Origin: Spirosoma foliorum
GTDB taxonomy: Bacteria > Bacteroidota > Bacteroidia > Cytophagales > Spirosomataceae
Assembly (NCBI RefSeq): GCF_014117325.1
Contig: NZ_CP059732.1
Location: 7,319,001-7,383,000, forward strand
Length of the DNA stretch: 64,000 bases
Direction: 5' to 3'
Part shown: piece after piece, positions 18,666 through 28,087 of the stretch
Numbering within the stretch: position 1 is the stretch's first letter
How the letters are laid out: the number at the start of each line of letters is the position of its first letter
Position numbers and translations under genes: made by a program
The notes under the pieces: generated by a model
Database searches by the model: none
Told to the model about the DNA's origin: nothing
Seen by the model: the letters and a program-made list of their open reading frames with translations, nothing else

Positions 18666-20804
18666 ATGCGATTTTCTAATTCAATTCAATTGTGTTTCAT
18701 GCTGAGTTCATCCATTGCATTGGGGCAGTCTGCTCACCCATTAACGTATCCGCAAGCGCGCAAAACGGATCAGGTCGATACCTATCATGGTACGCAGGTT
18801 GCCGACCCATATCGCTGGCTCGAAGATGACCGTTCGGCCGAGACGGCGGAGTGGGTTAAAGCCGAAAACAAAGTCACCTTCGACTATTTAGCGCAGATTC
18901 CGTATCGGAAACAGTTCCAGGATCGTCTGGAGAAAATCTACAACTATCCGAAATATTCCGCGCCTAGCCGCAAAGGCGAGTGGTTTTATTTCTCGAAAAA
19001 CGATGGACTTCAAAACCAGGCGGTACTTTATCGGCAAAAAGGGCTCGAGGGCAAACCGGAGCTGGTCATTGATCCGAATAAGTTATCGGCCGACGGAACA
19101 ACTCGTTTAGGCGCATTCTCGCTGTCGAAGGATGGCAAATATGCGGTGGTTGGTTTGTCGAAAGGTGGCTCCGACTGGCAGGAGTATCAGGTTATGGAAC
19201 TGGCTACTAAAACGTACTTGCCGGATAAAATCGAGTGGGTGAAAGTATCGGGAGCGGCCTGGCAGGGTGATGGATTTTACTACAGCCGTTATCCGAAGCC
19301 AGAAGGAAGCGCGTTGGCTGCCAAGAATGAAAACCACCAGGTGTTTTTCCATAAGCTAAATACACTTCAGTCGGCGGATCGACTTGTGTATGAGGATACA
19401 AAAAATCCACAGCGCTTTCACATCGTCAGTACGACCGACGATGAGCGATTTGCGTTGTTGACAGTAAGTGACCGGGGGCAGGGGAAGGATGGTAACTCCC
19501 TGTTTTTTATGGATGCGAAGAGTGGACAGAAAACCTTCGTGCCCGTTGTTGCTGAGATTACCAATTTCAGCTATAATGTGATTGATAATGATGGCGACCG
19601 ACTCTTGATTTTGACCAACGAAAAGGCTCCCAATAGCAAAATCGTTGCGTTCGACACCCAAAAGAACACGTTTTCCACACTGATTGCCGAGCAACCGGAG
19701 CCTATTGCCGAAAACAGTGTTAGTGCCGCTGGCGGAAAGTTATTTGTTGAATACTCAAAAGATGTGACCTCAAAAATTGATGTGTTCGATTTTATGGGGA
19801 AACGCGAAAGCGAAGTACAACTGCCTGCTGTTGGTGCCGCTGGTGGATTTGGGGGCGAGAAAGACGATAAGTTCGTGTTCTATACATTCACCTCGTTTAC
19901 CTTTCCACCAACCATTTATCGCTACGATATTGCTACCCGAAAAAGCACCGTTTTCCGCGCACCCGAAGTCGATTTCAAGCCAGCCGATTACGAAACAAAG
20001 CAGGTATTTTACACGAGTAAAGATGGAACGAAGGTGCCGATGTTTCTGACGTATCGTAAAGGATTAAAACTGGATGGCACCAACCCGACGCTCTTATATG
20101 GCTATGGTGGATTCAACATCAGTTTGCCGCCTTCGTTTAGCCCATTTCGGATTCCGTTTTTAGAGCAGGGCGGAGTTTATGCGCAGGCCAACCTGAGAGG
20201 AGGTAGCGAGTATGGCGAGAAATGGCACGAACAGGGCATGAAACTCAAAAAACAAAATGTATTTGACGATTTCATTGCAGCTGCCGAGTATCTGATTGGG
20301 CAGAAATACACCAGTCCGGCCAAACTGGCCATTCAGGGTGGATCGAATGGGGGCTTGCTCGTAGGAGCTGTCATAAACCAACGGCCCGAACTGTTCCGGG
20401 TGGCGATTCCGCAAGTAGGCGTAATGGATATGCTCCGGTTTCATAAATTCACGATTGGCTGGAACTGGATTGCCGATTATGGCAGCAGCGATAATGCCGA
20501 CGAGTTTAAGGCGCTGCATGCTTACTCGCCGATCCATAATATCAAGCCCGGCATTAAGTATCCCGCTACGCTAGTGACTACTGCCGATCACGACGACCGG
20601 GTGGTTCCAGCTCACTCGTTCAAATATGCGGCTACCTTGCAGGAGGTGTATAAGGGCAATAACCCCGTATTGATTCGAATTGATACCAACTCGGGTCACG
20701 GTGCCAGCAACACCAAAAAGAATATCGAAACAGCCGCTGATATTTACTCCTTTATCCTCTGGAATATGGGCGTGGCTAGTTTGAAAGAAGTGGCCAGTAA
20801 ATAG
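18666..20804 (+). CDS. Prolyl oligopeptidase (S9A family)
   Basis: A 712-residue secreted enzyme with a signal peptide ending near 'IALGQS', a seven-bladed propeller in the middle, and a C-terminal alpha/beta-hydrolase domain. Catalytic residues are visible as Ser in 'QGGSNGGLLVG', Asp in 'DHDDRVVP' and His in 'NSGHGAS'. It cuts short peptides after proline. Length agrees with the family (about 700 residues). It is divergently arranged to the sensor kinase. Confidence 0.94.
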   Translation: MRFSNSIQLCFMLSSSIALGQSAHPLTYPQARKTDQVDTYHGTQVADPYRWLEDDRSAETAEWVKAENKVTFDYLAQIPYRKQFQDRLEKIYNYPKYSAPSRKGEWFYFSKNDGLQNQAVLYRQKGLEGKPELVIDPNKLSADGTTRLGAFSLSKDGKYAVVGLSKGGSDWQEYQVMELATKTYLPDKIEWVKVSGAAWQGDGFYYSRYPKPEGSALAAKNENHQVFFHKLNTLQSADRLVYEDTKNPQRFHIVSTTDDERFALLTVSDRGQGKDGNSLFFMDAKSGQKTFVPVVAEITNFSYNVIDNDGDRLLILTNEKAPNSKIVAFDTQKNTFSTLIAEQPEPIAENSVSAAGGKLFVEYSKDVTSKIDVFDFMGKRESEVQLPAVGAAGGFGGEKDDKFVFYTFTSFTFPPTIYRYDIATRKSTVFRAPEVDFKPADYETKQVFYTSKDGTKVPMFLTYRKGLKLDGTNPTLLYGYGGFNISLPPSFSPFRIPFLEQGGVYAQANLRGGSEYGEKWHEQGMKLKKQNVFDDFIAAAEYLIGQKYTSPAKLAIQGGSNGGLLVGAVINQRPELFRVAIPQVGVMDMLRFHKFTIGWNWIADYGSSDNADEFKALHAYSPIHNIKPGIKYPATLVTTADHDDRVVPAHSFKYAATLQEVYKGNNPVLIRIDTNSGHGASNTKKNIETAADIYSFILWNMGVASLKEVASK

Positions 20805-20862
20805 CGTGAATAATGGATAGAATCTGAAATTTCTAACTGATTGTCAGTTATTTATGATCTTT

Positions 20863-20944
20863 TTTTTGTCATCCCGACGTCAGGAGGGATCTTCGGTAAA
20901 TAACCAGTTGCCGAAGATCCCTCCTGACGTCGGGATGACAAAAA
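20863..20944. repeat. Perfect inverted repeat, 34-bp arms (GTCATCCCGACGTCAGGAG family)
   Basis: Arms 20863-20896 and 20911-20944 are exact complements with T/A-rich outer ends, so it can act as a terminator in both directions. It is homologous to the hairpin at 60433-60519, with every difference matched on the opposite arm. Confidence 0.85.
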
Positions 20945-21015
20945 CTAGTATAATTCTATTCGTAAATCATCCATTATTCAGATTAAATAGCGGGTTCTTG
21001 TCGTAAATGTTTGTT

Positions 21016-21055
21016 AACAAAAAAGGTCAGCCTCATGAGGCTGACCTTTTTTGTT
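21016..21055. terminator. Bidirectional terminator, 40-bp perfect palindrome
   Basis: A 20-bp arm (21016-21035) is directly followed by its exact complement, with AAAAAA and TTTTTT on the outer sides. It separates the converging prolyl oligopeptidase and outer-membrane barrel genes. Confidence 0.88.
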
Positions 21056-21073
21056 GGTTGTTAAACTGGATTC

Positions 21074-21607
21074 TTACAGTTTGAACGTAATGCCCAGCAA
21101 GAGTGGAGCAATCCCCGTTCCTAATTCAGCGAAAGCACCTACTTTCTCCGCGAACATATAACGACCTCCTAAGTGGATAGGTACGAAAATTCCGCTTCCG
21201 AAAGTGCTACCTCCATAAGCGCTATTGCTGTACGAAACGCTCTCATACCCTAAACCAAGACCAGCGTAAAGATCAGCCTTATCGGTGCTAAGGTTCAGAA
21301 TTTCATTGAAGTGGTAAGAGCCACGAGCAGCGAAATACAGATAATTGATTTTATCGTTGAAGCCAAGATAGCCATAGTTAAAACTGCGGTACGCTACCTG
21401 GCCACCCACAGTGATGTTGGGCGCTACTCCGAAATCGGCAGACCCACCGAAGGCGATACCACCTGCGCTGGAATAACCACCTACACCGATACCAAGGTTG
21501 ATGAATTTGGTCCCTTTGTCAATTGACATTTGGGCAAACGATTTCGTCCCGGCTAAAAGACCAAGGACTAGTAAGATGCTAAAGTGGATTTTTTTCATTT
21601 GATTCAA
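21074..21607 (-). CDS. Small outer-membrane beta-barrel protein
   Basis: A 177-residue protein with a signal peptide ('MKKIHFSILLVLGLLAGTKS' then 'FAQ'). The mature part is rich in Gly, Ser, Tyr and Phe with alternating hydrophobic residues, as in OmpW/OprF-like eight-stranded barrels. Its function is unknown. A second ATG at residue 4 could be the start. It is followed by a strong terminator. Confidence 0.75.
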   Translation of the reverse strand: MNQMKKIHFSILLVLGLLAGTKSFAQMSIDKGTKFINLGIGVGGYSSAGGIAFGGSADFGVAPNITVGGQVAYRSFNYGYLGFNDKINYLYFAARGSYHFNEILNLSTDKADLYAGLGLGYESVSYSNSAYGGSTFGSGIFVPIHLGGRYMFAEKVGAFAELGTGIAPLLLGITFKL

Positions 21608-22219
21608 TTGGTTTGCGTTAAAATTTGAGACAAAGTAAAAGCGAATCTATTGGCCTAACAAACGAGATGGCAGACCTCTTATTTATCGGTCATAGCTGCC
21701 TCTACGGGGCAAACATAGTGAACAAGGCATTATAACCTATATACACTGATGAAAATCAGCCCATTTTTGACGTGTTTTTCGCGGTTTTTTACTATACTAC
21801 TTGATATTAGTACAAAATGTTATGCGCGTAAGATTACTTTTTTGTAGGCGATTTTATTTATAAAGGCTAATAGTAAAATTAAAAACTAACTTAATGCATT
21901 GACTATTAGGTATAAACATATAAATACTTTAATCGGTAATTAACTTGCGTATATACATCACCCCGAGAATGCCAGGATGTTCTATGTACAAATGATTAAC
22001 ATCGCTTAAACGGTTATAAATCATATTCGTAAGGGTTAATGATGTGCGAATTTATGAGTGAACGGTATGGTCTTCGCGTCATACATTTTTTATAAGTATG
22101 TCAGGAATTAGCCTCATTTTTTCATAACCCAACAAGGTTAAGCAAGCGGAGACGTATTTTTATGGCCGCATTTTAGGTTATAGCGTTTTTGATACGCCTG
22201 GTAATTGGTTCGTAGATAC
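21608..22219. other. AT-rich intergenic stretch, no gene seen
   Basis: This is about 610 bp between divergent genes. I see no convincing reading frame, RNA gene or repeat. It presumably holds both promoters. Confidence 0.5.
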
Positions 22220-22834
22220 ATGACTATTTGGTACCTGACAGATTTGATTGGCGTAAGTGTCTTTGCTATTTCCGGGGCACTGTCGGCTTTGAGCAAAAAA
22301 ATGTACCACGATCTGATCGGTGTATTTTTTATTGGCTTCCTGACAGCCATTGGTGGTGGAACCGTGCGTGATGTTATTATGAATGCCCATCCCATTGCCT
22401 GGATACGCGACCCTAATTACCTGATTGTGATTATTGCCAGTGTTATCATTGCCGTGTTTTGCCGCAAATGGTGGATGGGCGCACTCCAGCGGCCTTTATT
22501 GCTCTTCGATACAATCGGTATCGGGCTGTACACTATTCTTGGGTTGCAGAAAGCACTTATAACAGGAGTAAATGACTGGGCTGCTATTCTATTAGGCGTC
22601 ATTTCTGCCCTGTTTGGGGGCGTTATTCGCGATACAATGGTGAACGACCTGCCCATTATTTTTGATCGACAATTGTACGTTACCCCTTGCCTGACTGGAG
22701 CGATTCTGTACCAACTTGGGCGATCGCTGGATATCAATTCAACGCTGAATTTACTGGTATCGGCGGGCATAATTGCTTTGTTTCGGCTGCTGGCCATCCG
22801 TTACGACTGGTCACTGCCCCGTATCCAGGATTAA
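22220..22834 (+). CDS. Trimeric intracellular cation channel family protein (UPF0126/TRIC-like)
   Basis: About 204 residues with seven hydrophobic segments in two repeats. Each repeat carries the glycine-rich TRIC motif: 'TAIGGGTVRDVIMN' near residue 50 and 'SALFGGVIRDTMVND' near residue 135. Bacterial TRIC homologues form cation (K+) channels in the inner membrane. I choose the ATG at 22220, since it begins the first membrane segment; a GTG lies five codons upstream. Confidence 0.9.
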   Translation: MTIWYLTDLIGVSVFAISGALSALSKKMYHDLIGVFFIGFLTAIGGGTVRDVIMNAHPIAWIRDPNYLIVIIASVIIAVFCRKWWMGALQRPLLLFDTIGIGLYTILGLQKALITGVNDWAAILLGVISALFGGVIRDTMVNDLPIIFDRQLYVTPCLTGAILYQLGRSLDINSTLNLLVSAGIIALFRLLAIRYDWSLPRIQD

Positions 22835-22847
22835 TACCTACATCTGC

Positions 22848-23312
22848 TTAGGGGATGAAATAACCCAGGTTATGCTTGATTTCCTTCAGGACAAAAGTGC
22901 TGTTGAGTACGCCAATATTCTCAATCTGAGAGAGTTTGTACTTAACGAAATCGTGGTACTCGTTTAAACTGCCAACGTGAATCTTGAGTAGAAAATCGAC
23001 CTGCCCGGCCATGTGGTAGCACTCCTGTACTTCTTCCAGTTTCTGCACCTCCTCTTCAAACTTGTCGATAAAGGCTTTATCGTGGTAGCGCATAGACACC
23101 TGGCAGAATGTCGTAATGGGTTGTCCAAGTAGACTTTTGTCCAATACGGCCACATATTGCTTTATAAAACCTAGTCCTTCCAGCCGCTTGATCCGTTCGT
23201 AAACTGGCGACAATGTCAGGCCCAGTTGCGACGCCAATTCCTTTGTTGTCAGCTTGGCGTCCTGCTGCAATAAGCGCAGTAATTGCTTGTCAACATCATC
23301 TAACTTTTCCAT
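22848..23312 (-). CDS. Lrp/AsnC-family transcriptional regulator
   Basis: A 154-residue protein with an N-terminal winged helix ('LTTKELASQLGLTLSPVYER', residues 22-41) and a C-terminal RAM/AsnC ligand domain. It is divergent from the threonine dehydrogenase/kbl pair 211 bp away. Because Lrp controls threonine degradation in other bacteria, it probably regulates these genes in response to an amino acid. Confidence 0.9.
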   Translation of the reverse strand: MEKLDDVDKQLLRLLQQDAKLTTKELASQLGLTLSPVYERIKRLEGLGFIKQYVAVLDKSLLGQPITTFCQVSMRYHDKAFIDKFEEEVQKLEEVQECYHMAGQVDFLLKIHVGSLNEYHDFVKYKLSQIENIGVLNSTFVLKEIKHNLGYFIP

Positions 23313-23438
23313 GCCGAAAAATTTTCTACCAACTCCGTTTGAGCAACTTTTGTCTCGGTTAATTTATTGGCAAATAAACGCGTTGACAACAATATTCACG
23401 GATTTATCCTAGATTTTTCTCCTTATTATCTTCAAAAC

Positions 23439-23446
23439 TAACTTTG
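23439..23446 (+). promoter_or_regulatory. Bacteroidota -7 box TAACTTTG
   Basis: It matches the TAnnTTTG consensus 77 bp upstream of the threonine dehydrogenase start. No clear -33 TTG box is seen at the expected distance. Confidence 0.35.
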
Positions 23447-23523
23447 TACCATAAATAAGGTTCTACTCATTTCGGCCTTATTGTAAACACTTCATTCATC
23501 TTCTTACGCTCTATTAATTGGTT

Positions 23524-24486
23524 ATGCAACGAGAAACCATTTTAGTTATTGGAGCCAATGGACAGATCGGCACAGCCCTTCTGCCCGAATTGCAGGTCCA
23601 GTTTGGGGTTAATCAGGTGATTGCCGCCGACCTGCGCAAGCCGTCCTCTGAGACGGGACTCTTTGAAGTTCTGGATGCAACTAAGCCCGATGCGCTTACC
23701 GACATTGTGCGACGATATCGGGTTACCCAGATTTACCATCTGGCGGCTATTCTATCGGCCAAAGGCGAAAGCGATCCACTGTGGGCCTGGAACCTGAACA
23801 TGCAAACAGCCCTCAACGTACTGGAAGTATCGCGGCTACATAATATCCGTAAGCTTTTCATTCCCAGCTCCATTGCTGCTTTCGGCGAGCATGCGCCCAA
23901 GTATGAAACTCCGCAAACGGCGATACTGGACCCCGCTACGGTGTATGGTATTAGTAAAGTGGCTGCCGAAAACTGGTCGTTATATTACCATAAACGATAT
24001 GGGCTGGATGTGCGCTCGGTACGCTATCCAGGTGTCATTAGTCATCAGTCGATGCCTGGTGGGGGTACAACCGATTATGCTGTTGCTATTTTTCATGAGG
24101 CCGTTCAAGGGCGCTCTTTTGAGTGCTTTCTGGAAAAAGACACTCGCCTACCCATGATTTACATGGACGATGCCTTACGGGCTACCCTGGAACTGATGGA
24201 TGCTCCCGAATCACAGATTAGCGTACGCACGTCCTATAATCTGGCTGGCATGAGCTTTACACCTGCCGAATTGACAGAGTCGATTCAAGCCTATTTCCCA
24301 AATTTCGTTACGCAGTACAAACCTGATTTTCGACAGGCTATTGCCGAATCGTGGCCCAAAACTATTGATGATTCGGTTGCCCGGCAGGACTGGGGCTGGA
24401 AAGCGGCTTTCGATTTGCCTCGTCTGACACATGAAATGATCACTCACCTGACTGCGGTTTATCAGCCGATGGTCTCAACCTTATAA
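23524..24486 (+). CDS. NAD-dependent L-threonine 3-dehydrogenase (short-chain epimerase-like type)
   Basis: A protein of about 320 residues with an extended-SDR Rossmann motif 'VIGANGQIG' at the N-terminus and the Tyr-x3-Lys pair in 'VYGISK' near residue 143. It resembles the UDP-galactose-epimerase-like threonine dehydrogenases of Bacteroidota and Archaea. It oxidises L-threonine to 2-amino-3-ketobutyrate. The kbl gene starts 4 bp downstream, completing the pathway to glycine and acetyl-CoA. I take the ATG at 23524; a TTG lies two codons upstream. Confidence 0.88.
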   Translation: MQRETILVIGANGQIGTALLPELQVQFGVNQVIAADLRKPSSETGLFEVLDATKPDALTDIVRRYRVTQIYHLAAILSAKGESDPLWAWNLNMQTALNVLEVSRLHNIRKLFIPSSIAAFGEHAPKYETPQTAILDPATVYGISKVAAENWSLYYHKRYGLDVRSVRYPGVISHQSMPGGGTTDYAVAIFHEAVQGRSFECFLEKDTRLPMIYMDDALRATLELMDAPESQISVRTSYNLAGMSFTPAELTESIQAYFPNFVTQYKPDFRQAIAESWPKTIDDSVARQDWGWKAAFDLPRLTHEMITHLTAVYQPMVSTL

Positions 24487-24490
24487 AATC

Positions 24491-25699
24491 ATGTACGGAG
24501 CCATAAAAGAACAACTTCAACAGGAGTTGACGAGCATACAGGAGGCAGGCCTGTATAAATCTGAACGAATCATCGTATCGCCACAATCGTCGGTTATTGT
24601 CGTTAAAGATGGTCGCGAAGTGCTGAATTTTTGTGCCAACAATTATCTGGGCCTTTCGTCGCATCCAGATGTTGTTGAAGCCGCCCACGAGACACTGAAC
24701 ACTCATGGATTTGGCATGTCGTCGGTACGATTTATTTGTGGAACGCAGGATATTCACAAAGAACTGGAGCGCCGAACGGCCGAGTTTGTTGGGGCTGAAG
24801 ATTGCATTTTGTATGCCGCTGCGTTCGATGCGAACGGGGGCGTTTTTGAACCCCTGCTGAATGAACAGGATGCCATTATTTCCGACGAACTTAACCACGC
24901 GTCCATTATCGACGGCATCCGGTTGTGTAAAGCAAAGCGATTCCGGTACAAACACAACGACATGGCCGATCTGGAAACCCAGCTAAAAGCGGCCTCGTCG
25001 GCACGCCGGATATTGGTAGTTTCGGATGGCGTTTTCTCGATGGATGGCACCATTGCACAATTGGATAAAATCTGTGATCTGGCCGATCAATACAACGCGA
25101 TGGTGATGGTCGATGAATGCCATGCGAGTGGATTCATGGGCAAAACGGGTCGCGGAACGCCCGAATACCGAAACGTTCTGGGCCGAATTGATATCATTAC
25201 AGGAACTTACGGAAAAGCATTGGGCGGTGCTTCGGGCGGATTTACAGCTGCCCGCAAAGAAATTGTTGAATTACTCCGTCAGCGTTCACGTCCGTACCTG
25301 TTTTCCAATACATTAGCACCGTCTATTGTCGGGGCATCCTTAAAAGTATTGGACATCCTACAGGCATCTACTGCTCTGCGCGACAAACTGGAAGCCAATA
25401 CGAGCTACTTCCGAACTGCAATGACTGCTGCCGGATTCGATATTCTGCCGGGCGAACATCCAATTGTACCAATCATGTTGTATGACGCGCCTTTAGCGCA
25501 GGCGTTTGCGGCTCGTTTGCTCGAAGAAGGTATCTATGTGATTGGTTTCTTTTATCCAGTTGTGCCAGCTGGTAAAGCTCGAATTCGTGTCCAGATTTCG
25601 GCAGGCCATGAGCAGGAACATCTGGAGCGGGCTGTAGCGGCCTTTACTAAAGTAGGGCAGAAGCTTGGCGTTATTAAAGTAGGGGAAGCTGTTAGCTAG
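24491..25699 (+). CDS. kbl: Glycine C-acetyltransferase (2-amino-3-ketobutyrate CoA ligase)
   Basis: A 402-residue PLP enzyme, the normal length for Kbl. The PLP-binding lysine is in '[13 protein letters not shown]' near residue 245. The substrate segment '[16 protein letters not shown]' near residue 50 and '[15 protein letters not shown]' near residue 210 match the alpha-oxoamine synthase family. It splits 2-amino-3-ketobutyrate with CoA to glycine and acetyl-CoA. It is translationally close to the dehydrogenase, so the two form an operon. Confidence 0.95.
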   Translation: MYGAIKEQLQQELTSIQEAGLYKSERIIVSPQSSVIVVKDGREVLNFCANNYLGLSSHPDVVEAAHETLNTHGFGMSSVRFICGTQDIHKELERRTAEFVGAEDCILYAAAFDANGGVFEPLLNEQDAIISDELNHASIIDGIRLCKAKRFRYKHNDMADLETQLKAASSARRILVVSDGVFSMDGTIAQLDKICDLADQYNAMVMVDECHASGFMGKTGRGTPEYRNVLGRIDIITGTYGKALGGASGGFTAARKEIVELLRQRSRPYLFSNTLAPSIVGASLKVLDILQASTALRDKLEANTSYFRTAMTAAGFDILPGEHPIVPIMLYDAPLAQAFAARLLEEGIYVIGFFYPVVPAGKARIRVQISAGHEQEHLERAVAAFTKVGQKLGVIKVGEAVS

Positions 25700-25740
25700 T
25701 GATGCTGGATCGCCAGCCCGGTCAGCCTACAAAACAAGAA

Positions 25741-25769
25741 AGCCCGACACGTGTCGGGCTATTTTTGTT
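25741..25769 (+). terminator. Rho-independent terminator after kbl
   Basis: A 20-bp perfect palindrome (AGCCCGACAC and its complement) is followed by ATTTTTGTT. Confidence 0.88.
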
Positions 25770-25787
25770 AGATTCAACTTGATGATC

Positions 25788-26162
25788 TTAGTTCATCGCA
25801 ATGGTCCGAACCGCTTTCTGAACGGGTTTCGATGATAAATTTAATTGCTTAACGATACTGCCTTCGTTCGATTTGATTTCCAGTTCATACTCGCCGTCGG
25901 CCAGTTCATCGACATTCAACTTAACCGCGTATTTCCCTTCTCTCTTGCCAATGCTGTGTTGATAAAGCACTTCGTGGCTTTTGTTGCGAAGAACAACATC
26001 GACAGGTACCTCGGCCGACTTTTGAACCGACAGCCGGATTTGATGATCGAGGGTAATGTAGGCGCTCGCATCGAAGGAAAGAACTTTGGGTGTTGTAGGG
26101 TTTAACAGGGTTGAAGCGCTTAGTAAAAGAGAGGCAGCAACTTTGCTCATTAGTGGTAACAT
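25788..26162 (-). CDS. Small secreted protein, possible Ig-like/sorting-type domain
   Basis: 124 residues with a hydrophobic signal region ('MSKVAASLLLSAS'). The mature part has alternating beta-strand pattern and the phrase 'DELADGEYELEIKSNEG', which resembles DUF3244/secretion-associated beta-sandwich domains of Bacteroidota. The function is unknown. It could start at ATG 26162 or at the Met five codons later. Confidence 0.6.
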   Translation of the reverse strand: MLPLMSKVAASLLLSASTLLNPTTPKVLSFDASAYITLDHQIRLSVQKSAEVPVDVVLRNKSHEVLYQHSIGKREGKYAVKLNVDELADGEYELEIKSNEGSIVKQLNLSSKPVQKAVRTIAMN

Positions 26163-26211
26163 GGTAGTAGTTGTTTAGTGTTTGTGTTGTTTACTGAGTT
26201 GATACCATTAA

Positions 26212-26227
26212 TTCAATGCTCGTGCCA
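26212..26227 (-). promoter_or_regulatory. Sigma-54-like element, imperfect
   Basis: On the minus strand it reads TGGCACGAGCATTGAA, matching the -24 half and spacing of a sigma-54 promoter. The -12 GC is GA, so activity is doubtful. It lies 50 bp upstream of the small secreted protein gene. Confidence 0.25.
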
Positions 26228-26422
26228 CTTTTTGATTTCTATTGATAACCAATAGATTAGCCTTTGTGCCAATTTTATAAGCCGTCCACAACCGGACAAA
26301 GATTGTTCACTTGCGGACAAACAAGAGGGAGGAGTTGATCCACAAACAGCAAAGGAAATCAGACCGCAAAGCGAATAAAATACCAGATAGGAAGGGGCGG
26401 TATAATTTCACGGTACAAACAA

Positions 26423-26446
26423 AAAAGGCCCCAATTACGGAGCCTT
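26423..26446 (-). terminator. Displaced native msrA terminator
   Basis: On the minus strand a stem AAAGGC...GCCTTT is followed by TTTTTTG. It sits directly beyond the left copy of the msrA tail, where the terminator of msrA would have been before the element inserted. Confidence 0.65.
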
Positions 26447-26461
26447 TCACTATTTTCTGTC

Positions 26462-26509
26462 AGTTGCCTTAGTGTTGTAAAGCAGGTTTCAATTTCTCTT
26501 TGAAAACCT
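26462..26509. repeat. Left attachment repeat (copy of msrA 3' end)
   Basis: It repeats 55335-55382 with a single change at 26474. Read on the minus strand it encodes the last codons of MsrA, but with His in place of the final Asn before the stop. Confidence 0.9.
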
Positions 26510-26614
26510 AATGTGTATAGTTAACTGATTGATAGTCAATTAAATATAATAAATCAGTTATTTTAAGGTACAAATAGGGATTATTTTTGACCAGGTAGCC
26601 AACTCCAACCTGCC

Positions 26615-26794
26615 TTATGTGTTCTCTGTTTTATTGCCTTTGGTGGCTTGTCGTTTATGATTTCGTACCAAATTGGCAATAATTTCACGCAACTTGTCAG
26701 ACATGTCTATTTCGTTATCTTCACACATCGCCCGAAAGTCTTCTTTTAGCCGAGTGCTTAATCTGACCTGCAAGTATGCTGATTCTTTGGCCAT
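26615..26794 (-). CDS. Small ribbon-helix-helix protein
   Basis: A 59-residue protein starting 'MAKESAYLQVRLSTRLKEDF'. The alternating strand 'AYLQVRLS' followed by two helices is the ribbon-helix-helix pattern of CopG/Arc DNA-binding proteins. It is the first gene inside the left end of the element and could regulate integration genes or act as an antitoxin-type repressor. I see no partner toxin next to it. Confidence 0.7.
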   Translation of the reverse strand: MAKESAYLQVRLSTRLKEDFRAMCEDNEIDMSDKLREIIANLVRNHKRQATKGNKTENT

Positions 26795-26894
26795 TAGTGT
26801 TGTATTTTAAGTTTATTAAAGATACATAAAGTGTATTGATAATATCAATACAAAATGGCTAAATATTTGTATTGCTCATGTCATTACACTATCT

Positions 26895-26928
26895 TTACAA
26901 GGCTTAAACGGACGTTCAAGCCTTGTAA
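26895..26928. promoter_or_regulatory. Perfect inverted repeat, 11-bp arms, upstream of 26942 gene
   Basis: Arms TTACAAGGCTT and AAGCCTTGTAA are separated by 12 nt and lie 13 bp before the next start codon. There is no T-run, so an operator or leader hairpin is more likely than a terminator. Confidence 0.5.
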
Positions 26929-26941
26929 AATAAGGGGCAAA

Positions 26942-27310
26942 ATGAATCAAAAAACACTATCACACGAACAGGTCATTACTATATTCTTAGCTTTAATTGG
27001 GAGAGAAGGGCCGTATAAGGCTACTAATCTTTTTATGACAGAAGCATTGGCTAGGCCTGTGCGAATTGAATCGTTGTCAGAGGATGGACAGCTGGGGGTT
27101 ATAGCCGATATACACTTACTTTTAACTTACCCAGGTGGGGAAACTGAGGAATTTAATTACCAGCTTTATATTGGTTATTACGACGAACAGCAAAATGTCA
27201 ACCCCTTTTTTATTGGTATTGGCATATTTACAGCAAATGGCCCACAGGGACAGCCTGTAGCTAATCTTGAGTTCGTTACTGAAAGGCTGAAGGAGTATAA
27301 TATTTGGTAA
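26942..27310 (+). CDS. Hypothetical protein, 122 residues
   Basis: I do not recognise it. It starts 'MNQKTLSHEQVITIFLALIG' and is soluble, with a beta-rich second half. I take the ATG at 26942, because the longer frame from 26855 reads through the inverted repeat. Its stop lies 1 bp before the serine recombinase start, so the two are translationally coupled and may work together. Confidence 0.65.
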   Translation: MNQKTLSHEQVITIFLALIGREGPYKATNLFMTEALARPVRIESLSEDGQLGVIADIHLLLTYPGGETEEFNYQLYIGYYDEQQNVNPFFIGIGIFTANGPQGQPVANLEFVTERLKEYNIW

Positions 27311-27311
27311 A

Positions 27312-28010
27312 ATGGCTAAGAAATCAACCTCAACGCTGGCCAGCTCAGTCCCCACCAAATACGTAGCTTACTACCGGGTATCCACCCGGGCGCAAGGTGA
27401 TTCGGGTTTGGGACTGGAAGGTCAACGGGCTTCGGTCGTGGGATTTGTGAAAGGATCTATTATTGCGGAGTTCACAGAAGTTGAGTCAGGGAAGAATAAC
27501 CAACGGGCGCAGTTAGCCTCAGCGATTGATCGAGCGAAGAAAGAAGGTGCTATCCTCGTTATCGCCAAGCTCGACCGACTAAGCCGCAATGCCTCGTTTA
27601 TCTTCACGTTACGGGATTCGGGGGTAAACTTTCAATGCGTCGATATGCCTGATGCAAATACGCTCACTATCGGGATATTTGCCACCCTTGCCCAGCACGA
27701 ACGGGAATTGATCAGCTCCCGCACGAAGTCCGCGTTACAGGCTAAAATTTCCCAGGGCGCTACACTAGGCAAACCGGAGAACCTTACGGCCGAAGCACAG
27801 CTAAAGGGGGCTGAGGCAACCAGGCGAGCCGCTATTGAGAATAAAGACAATCGTAGGGCTACTTCTATGATCGATATGATGCACCGGGCGGGTAAGAACT
27901 ACAGCGAGATTGCCACCGAGCTAAATAGTGCAGGCTTTACTACGGCACGTGGGTGCGAATTCCAGGCTACGCAGGTTATGCGCTTGATTAAGCGGAAAGC
28001 AATGACTTAA
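27312..28010 (+). CDS. Serine recombinase (resolvase/invertase family)
   Basis: A 232-residue small serine recombinase. The N-terminal catalytic domain has Ser24 in 'YYRVSTRAQGDSG' and the conserved 'AKLDRLSRNASF' arginine motif near residue 85. The C-terminal part ends with a helix-turn-helix ('YSEIATELNSAGFTTARG'). It cuts and rejoins DNA through a phosphoserine link. It may resolve dimers, invert a segment or move the following cassette. A decayed copy of its last 30 codons lies at 30306-30395. Confidence 0.9.
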   Translation: MAKKSTSTLASSVPTKYVAYYRVSTRAQGDSGLGLEGQRASVVGFVKGSIIAEFTEVESGKNNQRAQLASAIDRAKKEGAILVIAKLDRLSRNASFIFTLRDSGVNFQCVDMPDANTLTIGIFATLAQHERELISSRTKSALQAKISQGATLGKPENLTAEAQLKGAEATRRAAIENKDNRRATSMIDMMHRAGKNYSEIATELNSAGFTTARGCEFQATQVMRLIKRKAMT

Positions 28011-28087
28011 GTAGTTATATTATAATTTTAACTTGATTGAAAAGATAATAAATTACATTTTGCCTAACAATTAACAGGATAGACTTT

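Noticed and set aside
26462..26509. tRNA-type attachment site
   Set aside because: The repeat corresponds to the msrA coding end and has no tRNA structure.
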